From positions 682,001 through 746,000 of the forward strand of contig NZ_VDND01000002.1 of the NCBI RefSeq assembly GCF_007665395.1: a stretch of DNA of 64,000 nucleotides. Direction: 5' to 3'. Under the pieces are notes generated by a model. The model had not been told where the DNA came from, did not search any database, and worked only from the letters and a program-made list of their open reading frames with translations. Positions 44,924-52,662 of the stretch are shown one piece after another; the first letter of the stretch is position 1, and the number at the start of each line of letters is the position of its first letter. This DNA comes from Pseudomonas oryzihabitans (GTDB lineage: Bacteria > Pseudomonadota > Gammaproteobacteria > Pseudomonadales > Pseudomonadaceae). Position numbers and translations under genes: made by a program.

Positions 44924-46420
44924 TCAGTTAAATTGGTAGCCAAGCTTCCCTATCGCAGCCTGCTTTTGAGCTACTGAGTGCCCGCCTGCGTAGACGTCGA
45001 AAGTCACGGTGCCTGTCTCATGGCCTACCAGCTCAGCAATGAGAACTCCTGGGACATCTGCCCTTTGAAGCTGGGTCACCACCATCGACCGTACCGAGTG
45101 GAAGACGTGTTGAGGACCAAACCCCATAGCAGTCTTCAAACGCCCGAAGGCCTTGCTGAGCGAATCAGAACGGACGCCATATTTGTTGCCACCGGAGGAG
45201 GGGAGCAGGTAGCCGTCACTGGGATTTGCTACTAGATGATCAACCAGCGGGAACAGGTTGGGGTGGATCGGCACCTCTCGTATCCCCGCTTGGGTCTTGG
45301 CATCTTCGATGTTGAACACCCTGACACCATCCACCTCAATCACATGCTCGGGTTTGAGACGGCAAAGCTCCTCGATCCGGCATCCCGTATAGCTACCAAG
45401 CTCGATCAATGCGGTTAGGGTGGGGAGGTTATCTTCCTTAGCCTTCTGGTGAGTCCTAGCTATCTCAGCAGGGGTGAAGGCACGGCGAGCAGTTTCCGCT
45501 TTTACCTTTCCTCTCACCTTGGGCAAATCGTGTTCGGCAAAAGGATTGGCTTTGTCCTTGAAATCCTTTTTCCACTGATCGTCGTAGCGACTAGCCCATT
45601 TCCAGAAGGTGGAGCCTGCCAAAAGGTACTGAACCTTCGTCTTGCTGGACAGCGGCAGGGACTCTAGCCACTCGGACACCGAGTCAAACTCCAGCGGCTT
45701 TCCTTCAGCTGTCAGGTAGGCAGATAGCTTCTCAAGCTTGGATTGCTGCTGATCAACCGTCTTTGCGGGTAGACCTGCCTTCTCACGGAATGTACGGAAA
45801 GCAGCTATACGACTGGAGGTGATAGGGGAGCGCGGCTTGTACAGTTGTGGAGCTTGAACGATCCACTTTGCTTCCTCTATCTCGCTAGGGTTCAGACCCT
45901 TCAGCGACGTCACTGCGACTGACTCAAGGAACGACCTGAACCGCTCGCTATGCTCCAGAGAAAATGACTCACCAGCCTTTTGCGCTTTCGCCATCTCTAC
46001 AACGAGAGCGATCATCTGCTGTAGCTGCTCATCGGTTTGGATATCTAGCTTCTCGATAGGAACACCGAGGGCCTTGCTCATATTCGAGAGCAGGAATTGA
46101 GCAGGATTCTCTATAGGTGCGTCAGCGTAGCCATGGGCACGTAACACACCGTCCTTAGCGATGGCCTCAATCACCCTGGCTTGGCCGTGAAGCGTGTCTT
46201 GCCAATGCTCTGGCTTCACCTTCCTAGCTGCTGCAATCTGAGCTTTCCAACTGGCAAGGATAGGCAGACGTAGGTCCATAGCCTCCGCCTTGTTGCTGGT
46301 GCCAGTAGTCTTGGTGAGGGTGGTCCGGTTGCCAAAGGCGTGACGAACATCCTTGGGTACGATGATCCGAACGTACCAAGTGGATTCGCCTGCTTTTTGG
46401 ATCAGATGAGTAGCTGCCAT
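44924..46420 (-). CDS. int: Tyrosine integrase of element 2
   Basis: 498 residues. The N-terminal region (LIQKAGESTWYVRIIVPKDVRHAFGNRTTLTKTTGTSNKAEA) is the DUF6538 type, followed by a core-binding domain. The catalytic domain has Arg348 (YTGCRIEEL), His441-x2-Arg444 (HSVRSMV), His467 (VGHETG) and the nucleophile Tyr477 (FDVYAGGHS). It is of a different subfamily from integrase 1 yet uses the same tRNA-Ser site. It lies about 100 bp from the right att copy. Confidence 0.95.
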   Translation of the reverse strand: MAATHLIQKAGESTWYVRIIVPKDVRHAFGNRTTLTKTTGTSNKAEAMDLRLPILASWKAQIAAARKVKPEHWQDTLHGQARVIEAIAKDGVLRAHGYADAPIENPAQFLLSNMSKALGVPIEKLDIQTDEQLQQMIALVVEMAKAQKAGESFSLEHSERFRSFLESVAVTSLKGLNPSEIEEAKWIVQAPQLYKPRSPITSSRIAAFRTFREKAGLPAKTVDQQQSKLEKLSAYLTAEGKPLEFDSVSEWLESLPLSSKTKVQYLLAGSTFWKWASRYDDQWKKDFKDKANPFAEHDLPKVRGKVKAETARRAFTPAEIARTHQKAKEDNLPTLTALIELGSYTGCRIEELCRLKPEHVIEVDGVRVFNIEDAKTQAGIREVPIHPNLFPLVDHLVANPSDGYLLPSSGGNKYGVRSDSLSKAFGRLKTAMGFGPQHVFHSVRSMVVTQLQRADVPGVLIAELVGHETGTVTFDVYAGGHSVAQKQAAIGKLGYQFN

Positions 46421-46438
46421 GACCTTCCTAGGTGGCGA

Positions 46439-46463
46439 TTTTACTACTCATTTTTACTACTTA
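46439..46463. repeat. Right arm-type repeats of element 2
   Basis: TTTTACTACTCA (46439) and TTTTACTACTTA (46452), 13-bp period, matching 35153-35177. Confidence 0.75.
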
Positions 46464-46521
46464 AGGGCTCGTAAGTCTAGGAATACTGCGGTTCCTGGCT
46501 TTGGTACGCTTAAAAATAGAG

Positions 46522-46539
46522 TCCCTATCTCTCCGCCAT
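46522..46539. repeat. Right att copy (tRNA-Ser 3' end)
   Basis: TCCCTATCTCTCCGCCAT, identical to tRNA positions 25662-25679. Confidence 0.9.
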
Positions 46540-46548
46540 CTTTAGGAA

Positions 46549-46581
46549 AGCCCTCTAAATCAATGGTTTAGGGGGCTTTTT
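46549..46581 (+). terminator. Terminator right of the third att copy
   Basis: Same stem as at 35110 (AAGCCCTCTAAA / TTTAGGGGGCTT). From the att core on, 46525-46597 and 35087-35159 differ at about four positions. Confidence 0.85.
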
Positions 46582-46602
46582 GCTTCCTGGGTCTACCTAG
46601 CA

Positions 46603-46625
46603 TTCCTACCCAAAACTCCTACTCA
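46603..46625. repeat. Arm-like repeat pair right of the third att copy
   Basis: TTCCTACCCA (46603) and CTCCTACTCA (46616), again a 13-bp period and similar to the element-2 arm sites. Suggests the left end of a further element. Confidence 0.5.
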
Positions 46626-47047
46626 GACTTATCATTTCCATCGGCATCTGAGCTGAGGAGGGGATATTCGGAGCCAGACGGTAGCTCTTCCGCACGTGCT
46701 TGGGTGCGCCAGGCAATCTCAGTGATCTCCTTAATGCGGTCTACGATGGGCTTGGCATTCTCGCCCAGCTTGCCTATTGCAACACCTGCATCGCCTACCA
46801 AATCCCCAGGCCGATCCATGTCAGAGACTTTTTTGCGAATTTCTCTCTGCCCTGCTTCGAGACGCCTTAAGAGCCGCTGGTGATGTTCAAGGTCAAAGTC
46901 TTTGGTAGCGGTAATCTGTTCTCTTAGTTCGTTAATTAGCGTCTGAATTGGTATTAGATCGCTTTCCGAGAATTCGTAGTAAAAGCCCTTGCCCAGCCTG
47001 AATACGTATGGATCGTAGTCGATGACTCTGTCTATAAATATAGTTAT
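46619..47047 (-). pseudogene. Remnant of a mobile-element gene without a start codon
   Basis: The frame is open for 142 codons on the minus strand from just after a TGA at 47048-47050 to the stop at 46619, but its upstream part has no ATG, GTG or TTG. It reads protein-like (DRVIDYDPYVFRLGKGFYYE, then helical segments, then DMDRPGDLVGDAGVAIGKLG...). An internal ATG at 46819 would give 66 residues. I read it as the 3' part of a truncated gene belonging to a decayed third element. Family unknown. Confidence 0.5.
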
Positions 47048-47050
47048 TCA

Positions 47051-47480
47051 TAGCGCGCTGTAGTAGTCAGGCTGGGCTGTGCGAGGATAATAATGCACAA
47101 AATCAATTCTGCGTGCTGAGTCGAGGGTGTGGCGGCTTATCGTCGGGAGTAGTTGTAAATAGACTCGTAAAGTACTGCATGGCTAAAATTGTAGGTGAGT
47201 TTTAGCGACGATGATGCCTCTCGCGGTGGCTGGCCGTTGTCACAAATGATCAGGCCGGTTACAAATAGGACCGCTTCTTTTATTCATAAAACATCCATTA
47301 GCTGCCGGGACTCTTGTCCCGGTGGCAACGGGTGAAAGAGATGTACGCCTAAGGTGGCTCCTCGCCGAGCATAATAGTGTAGCTCAGCCCAGCTAATGCC
47401 CTTCTAAATCGCTATGTTACGGCACAGCTAATTACCACTCGCTTAGTGCTCAGGCCCTAAGTTAAAGCGACTACCGCGTG
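47051..47480. other. Non-coding stretch between mobile region and catabolic cluster
   Basis: 430 bp, AT-richer than the core, with no open frame of useful size and no recognised RNA or repeat. The outer boundary of the mobile region probably lies here. Confidence 0.5.
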
Positions 47481-48428
47481 CTATCGAGACTTTCTCTGCA
47501 CCTCATCTCTTGCGCGTTCCATGAGTGCTCTATCTCGCCAAGCAACTCGTGTCTCCCAGTCCTCAAGCGGGACCAATGCACGGCGCTGGGCCTCTACTTC
47601 GGCAACCAGATCTGCTGTCCAAGGATCATGTTGACCGCGCTCGGCCCCCATTCGAGCGTAGGCTGGCCCCATCTTCAAAGCGTGAGAGCCGACTCCTCCA
47701 CGGGTATTGAGGTCGACTGTCTCGAACGGGCCCATAAATGCCCAGCGTAATCCGAGACCCTGGCTTACGACCTTATCGATGTCGGCGACACTGCTTACGC
47801 CATCACGCACTAGGCAATAGGCCTCCCTGAGTAGTGCGCCTTGCAGGCGATTGAATACGAAGCCCTCTACCTCTTTTCGCAATCGGATAGGGGCGAGTCC
47901 AACTTCGGCATATAGCGCCAGTGCTTGGTCGACGTACTCAGCAGCGGTAAAGGGCGCTGGTACGATCTCGACGACTGGCAGCAGGTACGGTGGGTTGCCT
48001 GGATGGGCGACCAAGCAGCGGTCGCGATTAGGCAAAGTTTCTGCAAAGCTGGAGGCGGTCAGAGCGGATGAGGAGCTGGCCAGGATCACGCTAGGCGCGG
48101 CTAGGTCGTCCAGCTGGCGGAAGAGGGCGATCTTGAGCTCGAGTCGCTCTGGGGCGCACTCTTGAATCAAGGTGGCGCCAGTGACAGTACTGGCTAGATC
48201 GCCACTCAGCACCACTCGCTCGCTTATGACCTCGGGTGTTTCTTGGAGCAATGAATAGTGATGCAACGCCGAGCATTTGCTGATGATTTCGTCTCGTGCG
48301 ACCTGCAAGCGTTCAGCGTCTGGATCGTATAGGCGAACGGTCCAACCTGCCTTGGCGAAAACGATGGCGAATGCGACGCCGATGCTGCCCGAACCGATAA
48401 TGCCAACCACGTGTGCGGATGAGTGCAT
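47481..48428 (-). CDS. 3-hydroxyacyl-CoA dehydrogenase family protein (L-gulonate dehydrogenase/lambda-crystallin type)
   Basis: 315 residues. The N-terminal Rossmann fold has GIIGSGSIGVAFAIVFAKAGWTVRLYDPD. The segments QECAPERLELK, ILASSSSALTAS, AHPGNPPYLLPVVEIVP and EGFVFNRLQGALLREAYCLV are shared with lambda-crystallin/L-gulonate 3-dehydrogenase proteins and carnitine-type dehydrogenases. It oxidises a 3-hydroxy acid or its CoA ester with NAD; the actual substrate is unknown. It lies 33 bp downstream of the AcoX-like gene, forming a two-gene operon divergent from the decarboxylase pair. Confidence 0.82.
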   Translation of the reverse strand: MHSSAHVVGIIGSGSIGVAFAIVFAKAGWTVRLYDPDAERLQVARDEIISKCSALHHYSLLQETPEVISERVVLSGDLASTVTGATLIQECAPERLELKIALFRQLDDLAAPSVILASSSSALTASSFAETLPNRDRCLVAHPGNPPYLLPVVEIVPAPFTAAEYVDQALALYAEVGLAPIRLRKEVEGFVFNRLQGALLREAYCLVRDGVSSVADIDKVVSQGLGLRWAFMGPFETVDLNTRGGVGSHALKMGPAYARMGAERGQHDPWTADLVAEVEAQRRALVPLEDWETRVAWRDRALMERARDEVQRKSR

Positions 48429-48461
48429 GCTGAATTCCTTGTTGTTGTAAGCGTGGGATCA

Positions 48462-49568
48462 TCAACTGACTACGTGCAACATGGCGCTGCGGTTAGGTGC
48501 CGTGTGCACGCGAATAAACCTGCTGAAGCGAGCGTCGATGTCGGGGTCACCGGTATCAATGAACACCTGACCCCTAGGGAGCTGAGCGACCTTCGTGGCG
48601 CTGGCGAAAACATGCAGGTTTGCAGGATCAACCAAGGTAAGTACGGCGGCGCTAAGCTGTTGGTTTCCGCGACCGAACAGACAGCCTTGTCCTGCCGTCA
48701 GGCCAACGACCACGTGCGCCGGATGTAGCGCGGCCAAGGCCAATAGGTCACGTTCATCGGCATCGCGGCAGATCAAGGTATGCCCAAGATAAGCATCCAC
48801 GCCGAGGAGTGTGCCGTTGCCGTCTAGGTGTTCTGCCAGCGCCTGGACAGTCCTGCCAGGACCGAGGAAGTAGACGCTGTCTGAGCGCATTTGGGTGGCA
48901 AACCATCTTGTCGCCGCCTGGACCGCGTGATCAGGGTTAGCGGTCGCCGCCTTGGCGCTCTGCATATGTCGCGTGTCAGCAGGAACCTTGGCGTAGCCGT
49001 GAAGGCGAGTACTGATTCGATCGCTGCGGATGGCTTGCTCGTCGATATCAAGTAATTCGGCCTCACGGATCGGTGTGGGGCCGTCGGCGCATTGGCGAAC
49101 CAGATCGCCTGCGTGTTCCGGGGTACGGGCAAAGACCCCCGAATACATCTTCACCCCGCATGGAATCCCTAGTATCAGGCTGGGGATTTCGCTCACGGCG
49201 GCGACAACATCGCGCGCCGTGCCATCGCCCCCGCCAAATAGGAGTAGCTCGACTCCTTCTGCCAGCAAAGCTCGACAGGCTGCAGAGGTGTCAGCCCCGG
49301 TATGGGTAGCTGATGGCGCGGCAACCACCTTTGCTTCAATGCCTGCTGCGCGACAGGCGTACTCCCCCATCTCACCGGCCACGGTAAACAGCGTCGCTTT
49401 ACTACCTTGGAGGCGCATCAGGGTTCGAATGCACCTGTCGGGCGCCCGTGGCCGAGCTCCACGCCCCAGGGCCAGGCTGACGATATCTATCCCATCGCTA
49501 CCTTTGAGGCCGACAGGGCCTCCCAGGCCGGCGTAGGGATTGATAACCAAACCGACTTTCATCGCCAT
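48462..49568 (-). CDS. ATP-NAD kinase / AcoX-family protein
   Basis: 368 residues with the NAD-kinase/diacylglycerol-kinase superfamily pattern: VGLVINPYAGLGGPVGLKGSDG at the N-terminus, LLLFGGGDGTARDVV (GGDGT motif) and LGIPCGVKMYSGVFA. This is the AcoX layout found with acetoin-type catabolic genes, whose function is unsettled. Start at 49568 (MAMKVG) with AAAGGCG upstream. First gene of the operon with the dehydrogenase at 47481; divergent from 49680 across a 111-bp region holding an operator. Confidence 0.85.
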   Translation of the reverse strand: MAMKVGLVINPYAGLGGPVGLKGSDGIDIVSLALGRGARPRAPDRCIRTLMRLQGSKATLFTVAGEMGEYACRAAGIEAKVVAAPSATHTGADTSAACRALLAEGVELLLFGGGDGTARDVVAAVSEIPSLILGIPCGVKMYSGVFARTPEHAGDLVRQCADGPTPIREAELLDIDEQAIRSDRISTRLHGYAKVPADTRHMQSAKAATANPDHAVQAATRWFATQMRSDSVYFLGPGRTVQALAEHLDGNGTLLGVDAYLGHTLICRDADERDLLALAALHPAHVVVGLTAGQGCLFGRGNQQLSAAVLTLVDPANLHVFASATKVAQLPRGQVFIDTGDPDIDARFSRFIRVHTAPNRSAMLHVVS

Positions 49569-49624
49569 CGACGTGCGCCTTTGGATAACTGACCGGTTGC
49601 TAGCCTTCAAGATGCGACGTAGAT

Positions 49625-49651
49625 TGTGCGCACTGACAACTTAAGTTCGCA
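49625..49651 (+). promoter_or_regulatory. Operator 1: upstream of the decarboxylase pair and AcoX
   Basis: TGTGCGCAC at 49625-49633 with TTCGCA starting 21 bp further on (49646). Lies between divergent genes starting at 49568 and 49680. Confidence 0.6.
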
Positions 49652-49679
49652 TAAGGCCCATACTGGGCCTGGAGGAAAG

Positions 49680-51089
49680 ATGAGTCAAGCCAGCCCAGCA
49701 CACCCGTTCATGGCCAATGCGGTACCTGAGATAAGGCAAGAAATGCTGGATTCCCTTGGAGTCACCTGCATTGAAGCACTTTTCGAGCAAATTCCAAGCG
49801 CCCATCGACTGCAGGATTTACCCGAACTTATGGGCGCCATGCGTTCAGAAATTTCACTTAGTAGGCACCTACGTGAGACACTTGGTCGAAATCGGCACTG
49901 CGGCGATACCCTCAGCTTTCTGGGTGGTGGTTGCTGGCAGCATCACGTGCCAGCGATCTGCGCAGAAATTGCCGGGCGGAGCGAGTTTTTGACCTCGGTG
50001 TGGGGTACCCCGTCCTCCGATCAGGGGCGTTGCCAAGCGTGGTTCGAGTTCGGCAGCCAGCTGGGTGAACTCGTAGGGTGCGAATATGTTGGTCTTCCGG
50101 TCTACAGCTGGGGCTGCGCGGCAGGGCATGCCTTACGCATGGCTTCGCGCCTAAACCAGCGCACCAAGATTCTGCTGCCTGAAGTCATCGATTCCGAACG
50201 TCTGGCCGTGATCCGCAACTATTGCGAGCCTGACATGGCCAATGAGCTCACCCTTGAGTTCATCGCCGCCGACCCTGCCACCGGTGCCCTTGACCTGCAC
50301 GACCTCCAGCGCAAGCTCAAGGAGGATGTGGCAGCCGTGTATCTGGAGGTTCCTTCCTATTTCGGCCTTATCGATGGTGGCGCGTCGAAGATCGGGGATC
50401 TGGTGCATGCGGCCGGCGCGGAATTCGTGGTGGGGGTAGACCCCTTATCCCTGGGTGTACTCGCGGCGCCCCCTCAATACGGCGCCGATATCGTCGTCGG
50501 TACCAGTCAGACGCTGGGCATTCCCATGTATGGCGGTGGCGGATTAGGCGGCTTCATCGCCACTCGCGATGAAGAGCGTTATGCGCGTGAGTACCCGACG
50601 CTACTCATCAGTGCGACCAGCACGTCACGCAAAGGGGAGGTCGGTTTCGGCCTTTCCCTTGCTGAGCAGTCCTCCTATGGGCTGCGGGAAAACGGTAAGG
50701 ACTGGACAGGTAACTCCGTGTACCTGTGGGCGATCGCCAACGCGGTCTACATGTCATTGATGGGCCCGCAGGGATTCGTCGACGTAGGCGAGTTGATCTT
50801 CGCTCAGGCCCACCAGGCGGCGCGCCGATTGGCTGAACTTCCCGGCGTGGCGATCCGTTATGGCGATAACTTCTTCAAGGAGTTCGTCATCGATTTCAAC
50901 GCTAGCGGCCAGAGCGTTGCCGCGATCAACCAGGGTCTGCTGGCTCAAGGCATCTTCGGCGGACACGACTTGAGCCAGGAATTTCCGACTCTGGGCCAAT
51001 GCGCGTTGTACTGCGTGACCGAACTGCACCAGGCCGCAGACATCGAGCGCTTGGTTGAAGCCCTTGGTGAGGTACTCAAGCATGATTGA
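49680..51089 (+). CDS. Glycine dehydrogenase (decarboxylating) subunit 1-like, GcvPA type
   Basis: 469 residues, fold-type I PLP protein without the PLP lysine, as expected for the N-terminal half of split P-protein: HPFMANAVPEIRQEMLDSLGV, SFLGGGCWQHHVP, TSVWGTPSSDQG, YVGLPVYSWGCAAGHALRMASRL, SQTLGIPMYGGGGLGGFIATRDEE. A strong ribosome site (GGAGGAAAG) fixes the start at 49680. It overlaps subunit 2 by 8 bp. No gcvH or gcvT lies in the cluster, so glycine cleavage is doubtful; decarboxylation of another amino acid is possible. Confidence 0.85.
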   Translation: MSQASPAHPFMANAVPEIRQEMLDSLGVTCIEALFEQIPSAHRLQDLPELMGAMRSEISLSRHLRETLGRNRHCGDTLSFLGGGCWQHHVPAICAEIAGRSEFLTSVWGTPSSDQGRCQAWFEFGSQLGELVGCEYVGLPVYSWGCAAGHALRMASRLNQRTKILLPEVIDSERLAVIRNYCEPDMANELTLEFIAADPATGALDLHDLQRKLKEDVAAVYLEVPSYFGLIDGGASKIGDLVHAAGAEFVVGVDPLSLGVLAAPPQYGADIVVGTSQTLGIPMYGGGGLGGFIATRDEERYAREYPTLLISATSTSRKGEVGFGLSLAEQSSYGLRENGKDWTGNSVYLWAIANAVYMSLMGPQGFVDVGELIFAQAHQAARRLAELPGVAIRYGDNFFKEFVIDFNASGQSVAAINQGLLAQGIFGGHDLSQEFPTLGQCALYCVTELHQAADIERLVEALGEVLKHD

Positions 51090-52620
51090 ATCTGTGAAGT
51101 TGCGTCGGTATCAGGGGGCGGTTTGGGACGAGCCGGTGGTGATGACATTGTCCCGGCCGGGTCGTCGTGGCGTAGTTTTTCCTCGCGCGGACGTCCCAGC
51201 TGACCTGAGTGCTATTCCATCGGCTATGCGCCGTAGCATCGCCCCAGAGCTACCCGAGATGTCCGAGCCCGACGTGCTTCGTCATTACCTGCATTTGTCT
51301 CAGCAGACCCTTGGCATGATGGGTATCTCGCTGTTCGGGACGTGCACCATGAAGTACAACGCGCGGGTCAATGAAGCCATCACGGCGCGTGATGAGGTGG
51401 CTCAACTGCATCCCCGTCAGCCGGATACGACACTGCAAGGATCGCTGGAGATCATGCACAACCTCGACCTCAACTTGAGGGCACTGTCCGGCATGGACAG
51501 GTTCGTGTTTCAGGCCGCCGGCGGTGCGGATGCGGCCTTTCTGCATGTCTGCGTGACCCGTGCCTTTCATGCTGCGCGAGGGGAGCTAGATACGCGCGAC
51601 GAAATCATCACGTCGATCCAGTCCCACCCCTGTAATCCCGCAACCGCGGCAACGGCGGGTTTCAAGATCATCACTCTGCCACTCGGACCCAACGGGTATC
51701 CATCGCTCGCTTCCCTCAAGGCGGCTGTTTCGCCGCGTACAGCGGCGCTGATGATCAACAATCCGGATGACATGGGCATCTATAACCCTGAGATCACCGA
51801 GTGGGTGAAGGTCGTGAAGGCGGTGGGCGGGCTATGTTTCTACGACCATGCAAACTTCAATGGCGTGATGAGCAAGATCAGAGCCCGTGACTTGGGTTTC
51901 GATGCTTGCATGTTCATGCTCCACAAAACCTTTGGCGCTCCCAAAGGCGGCGGTGGGCCAGCAGTGGGGGCCTATGGTTGCAGCGAGGAGCTGATTCCCT
52001 ACCTGCCAGGACCGCTGCTGGTAGAAGAACAGGGCGAGTTTCGCCTGCAGCCCGGCAACGAGGTCGGTATTGGCCGTGTCCGCGAATTTTTTGGCAACCT
52101 GCCGCAGATGATCAAGGCCTATGCGTGGGTGCGAGCCATGGGGATCGATGGCATTGCCGAGGCGTCCGATCTGTCCGTGCTGGCCAACAACTACATGGGG
52201 CAGAAGCTGAGCCAGATCCGTGGCGTTACCTGTTCGCACCCTCATATCAAGTCGTGGCGCCTGGAGATGACTCGCTACAGCCTTGAGGTCTTGGAGCAAG
52301 AGACGGGCGTGAGCGCCTATGACGTGCAAAATCGTATGGTGGACTATGGTGTCGATGCGTTCTGGCTTGCGCATGAGCCTTGGATCATTCCGCAGCCGTT
52401 TACGCCGGAGGCCGGAGAAATGTGGTCCAAAGAAGATATCGATTACTGGATCGCCGTTCTGGCTAAGGTGTGTCAGGAAGCCTATGACGATCCAGCGTTG
52501 GTACGCACCGCGCCCCACAACCACGTGATTGGCCGTCTCGACACCGGTCCGCTGGAGGATCCAGCCCGATGGGCGACGACCTGGCGCGCATACCAGCGTA
52601 AACACTCTCAGGCGCAATGA
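51082..52620 (+). CDS. Glycine dehydrogenase (decarboxylating) subunit 2-like, GcvPB type
   Basis: 512 residues, the catalytic half of split P-protein. It has LHLSQQTLGMMGISLFGTCTMKYNARVNE, the PLP-binding Lys282 in MLHKTFGAPKGGGGPAVGAYG, and the family C-terminal motifs (SHPHIKSWRLEMTRYSLEVLE, APHNHVIGRLD). Family members typically read HKTFSTPHGGGGPG, so the active-site loop (GAPK for STPH) differs in a residue run that contacts substrate or lipoyl-H. Start at 51082 within the end of subunit 1 (ATGATTGA). Convergent with the aminotransferase gene. Confidence 0.85.
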   Translation: MIESVKLRRYQGAVWDEPVVMTLSRPGRRGVVFPRADVPADLSAIPSAMRRSIAPELPEMSEPDVLRHYLHLSQQTLGMMGISLFGTCTMKYNARVNEAITARDEVAQLHPRQPDTTLQGSLEIMHNLDLNLRALSGMDRFVFQAAGGADAAFLHVCVTRAFHAARGELDTRDEIITSIQSHPCNPATAATAGFKIITLPLGPNGYPSLASLKAAVSPRTAALMINNPDDMGIYNPEITEWVKVVKAVGGLCFYDHANFNGVMSKIRARDLGFDACMFMLHKTFGAPKGGGGPAVGAYGCSEELIPYLPGPLLVEEQGEFRLQPGNEVGIGRVREFFGNLPQMIKAYAWVRAMGIDGIAEASDLSVLANNYMGQKLSQIRGVTCSHPHIKSWRLEMTRYSLEVLEQETGVSAYDVQNRMVDYGVDAFWLAHEPWIIPQPFTPEAGEMWSKEDIDYWIAVLAKVCQEAYDDPALVRTAPHNHVIGRLDTGPLEDPARWATTWRAYQRKHSQAQ

Positions 52621-52662
52621 GGTACTGCCGGCGATGCAGGTCGCACCGCCGGCTTCTCATCC

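Larger units (their letters stand above)
35087..46539. mobile_element. Integrated element 2: tail-gene-bearing element
   Basis: About 11.4 kb between the att copies at 35087-35101 and 46525-46539. The right copy extends to 18 bp of identity with the tRNA gene. Tyrosine integrase 2 is at the right end, and arm-type repeats with a 13-bp period occur at both ends. AT-richer than the host. It carries a serine recombinase, an HNH/zinc-finger protein, a tape measure protein, a Dit-like protein and small unknowns. No replication, capsid, terminase or lysis gene is recognisable. Confidence 0.82.

Noticed and set aside
49569..49679. Glycine riboswitch before the GcvP-like pair
   Set aside because: The 111-bp region is too short for the tandem aptamer, has no matching conserved segments, and instead holds the shared operator.
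51055..51081. Longer start for the GcvPB-like gene
   Set aside because: It adds residues from inside the previous gene without a ribosome site; the ATG at 51082 gives the usual coupled overlap.
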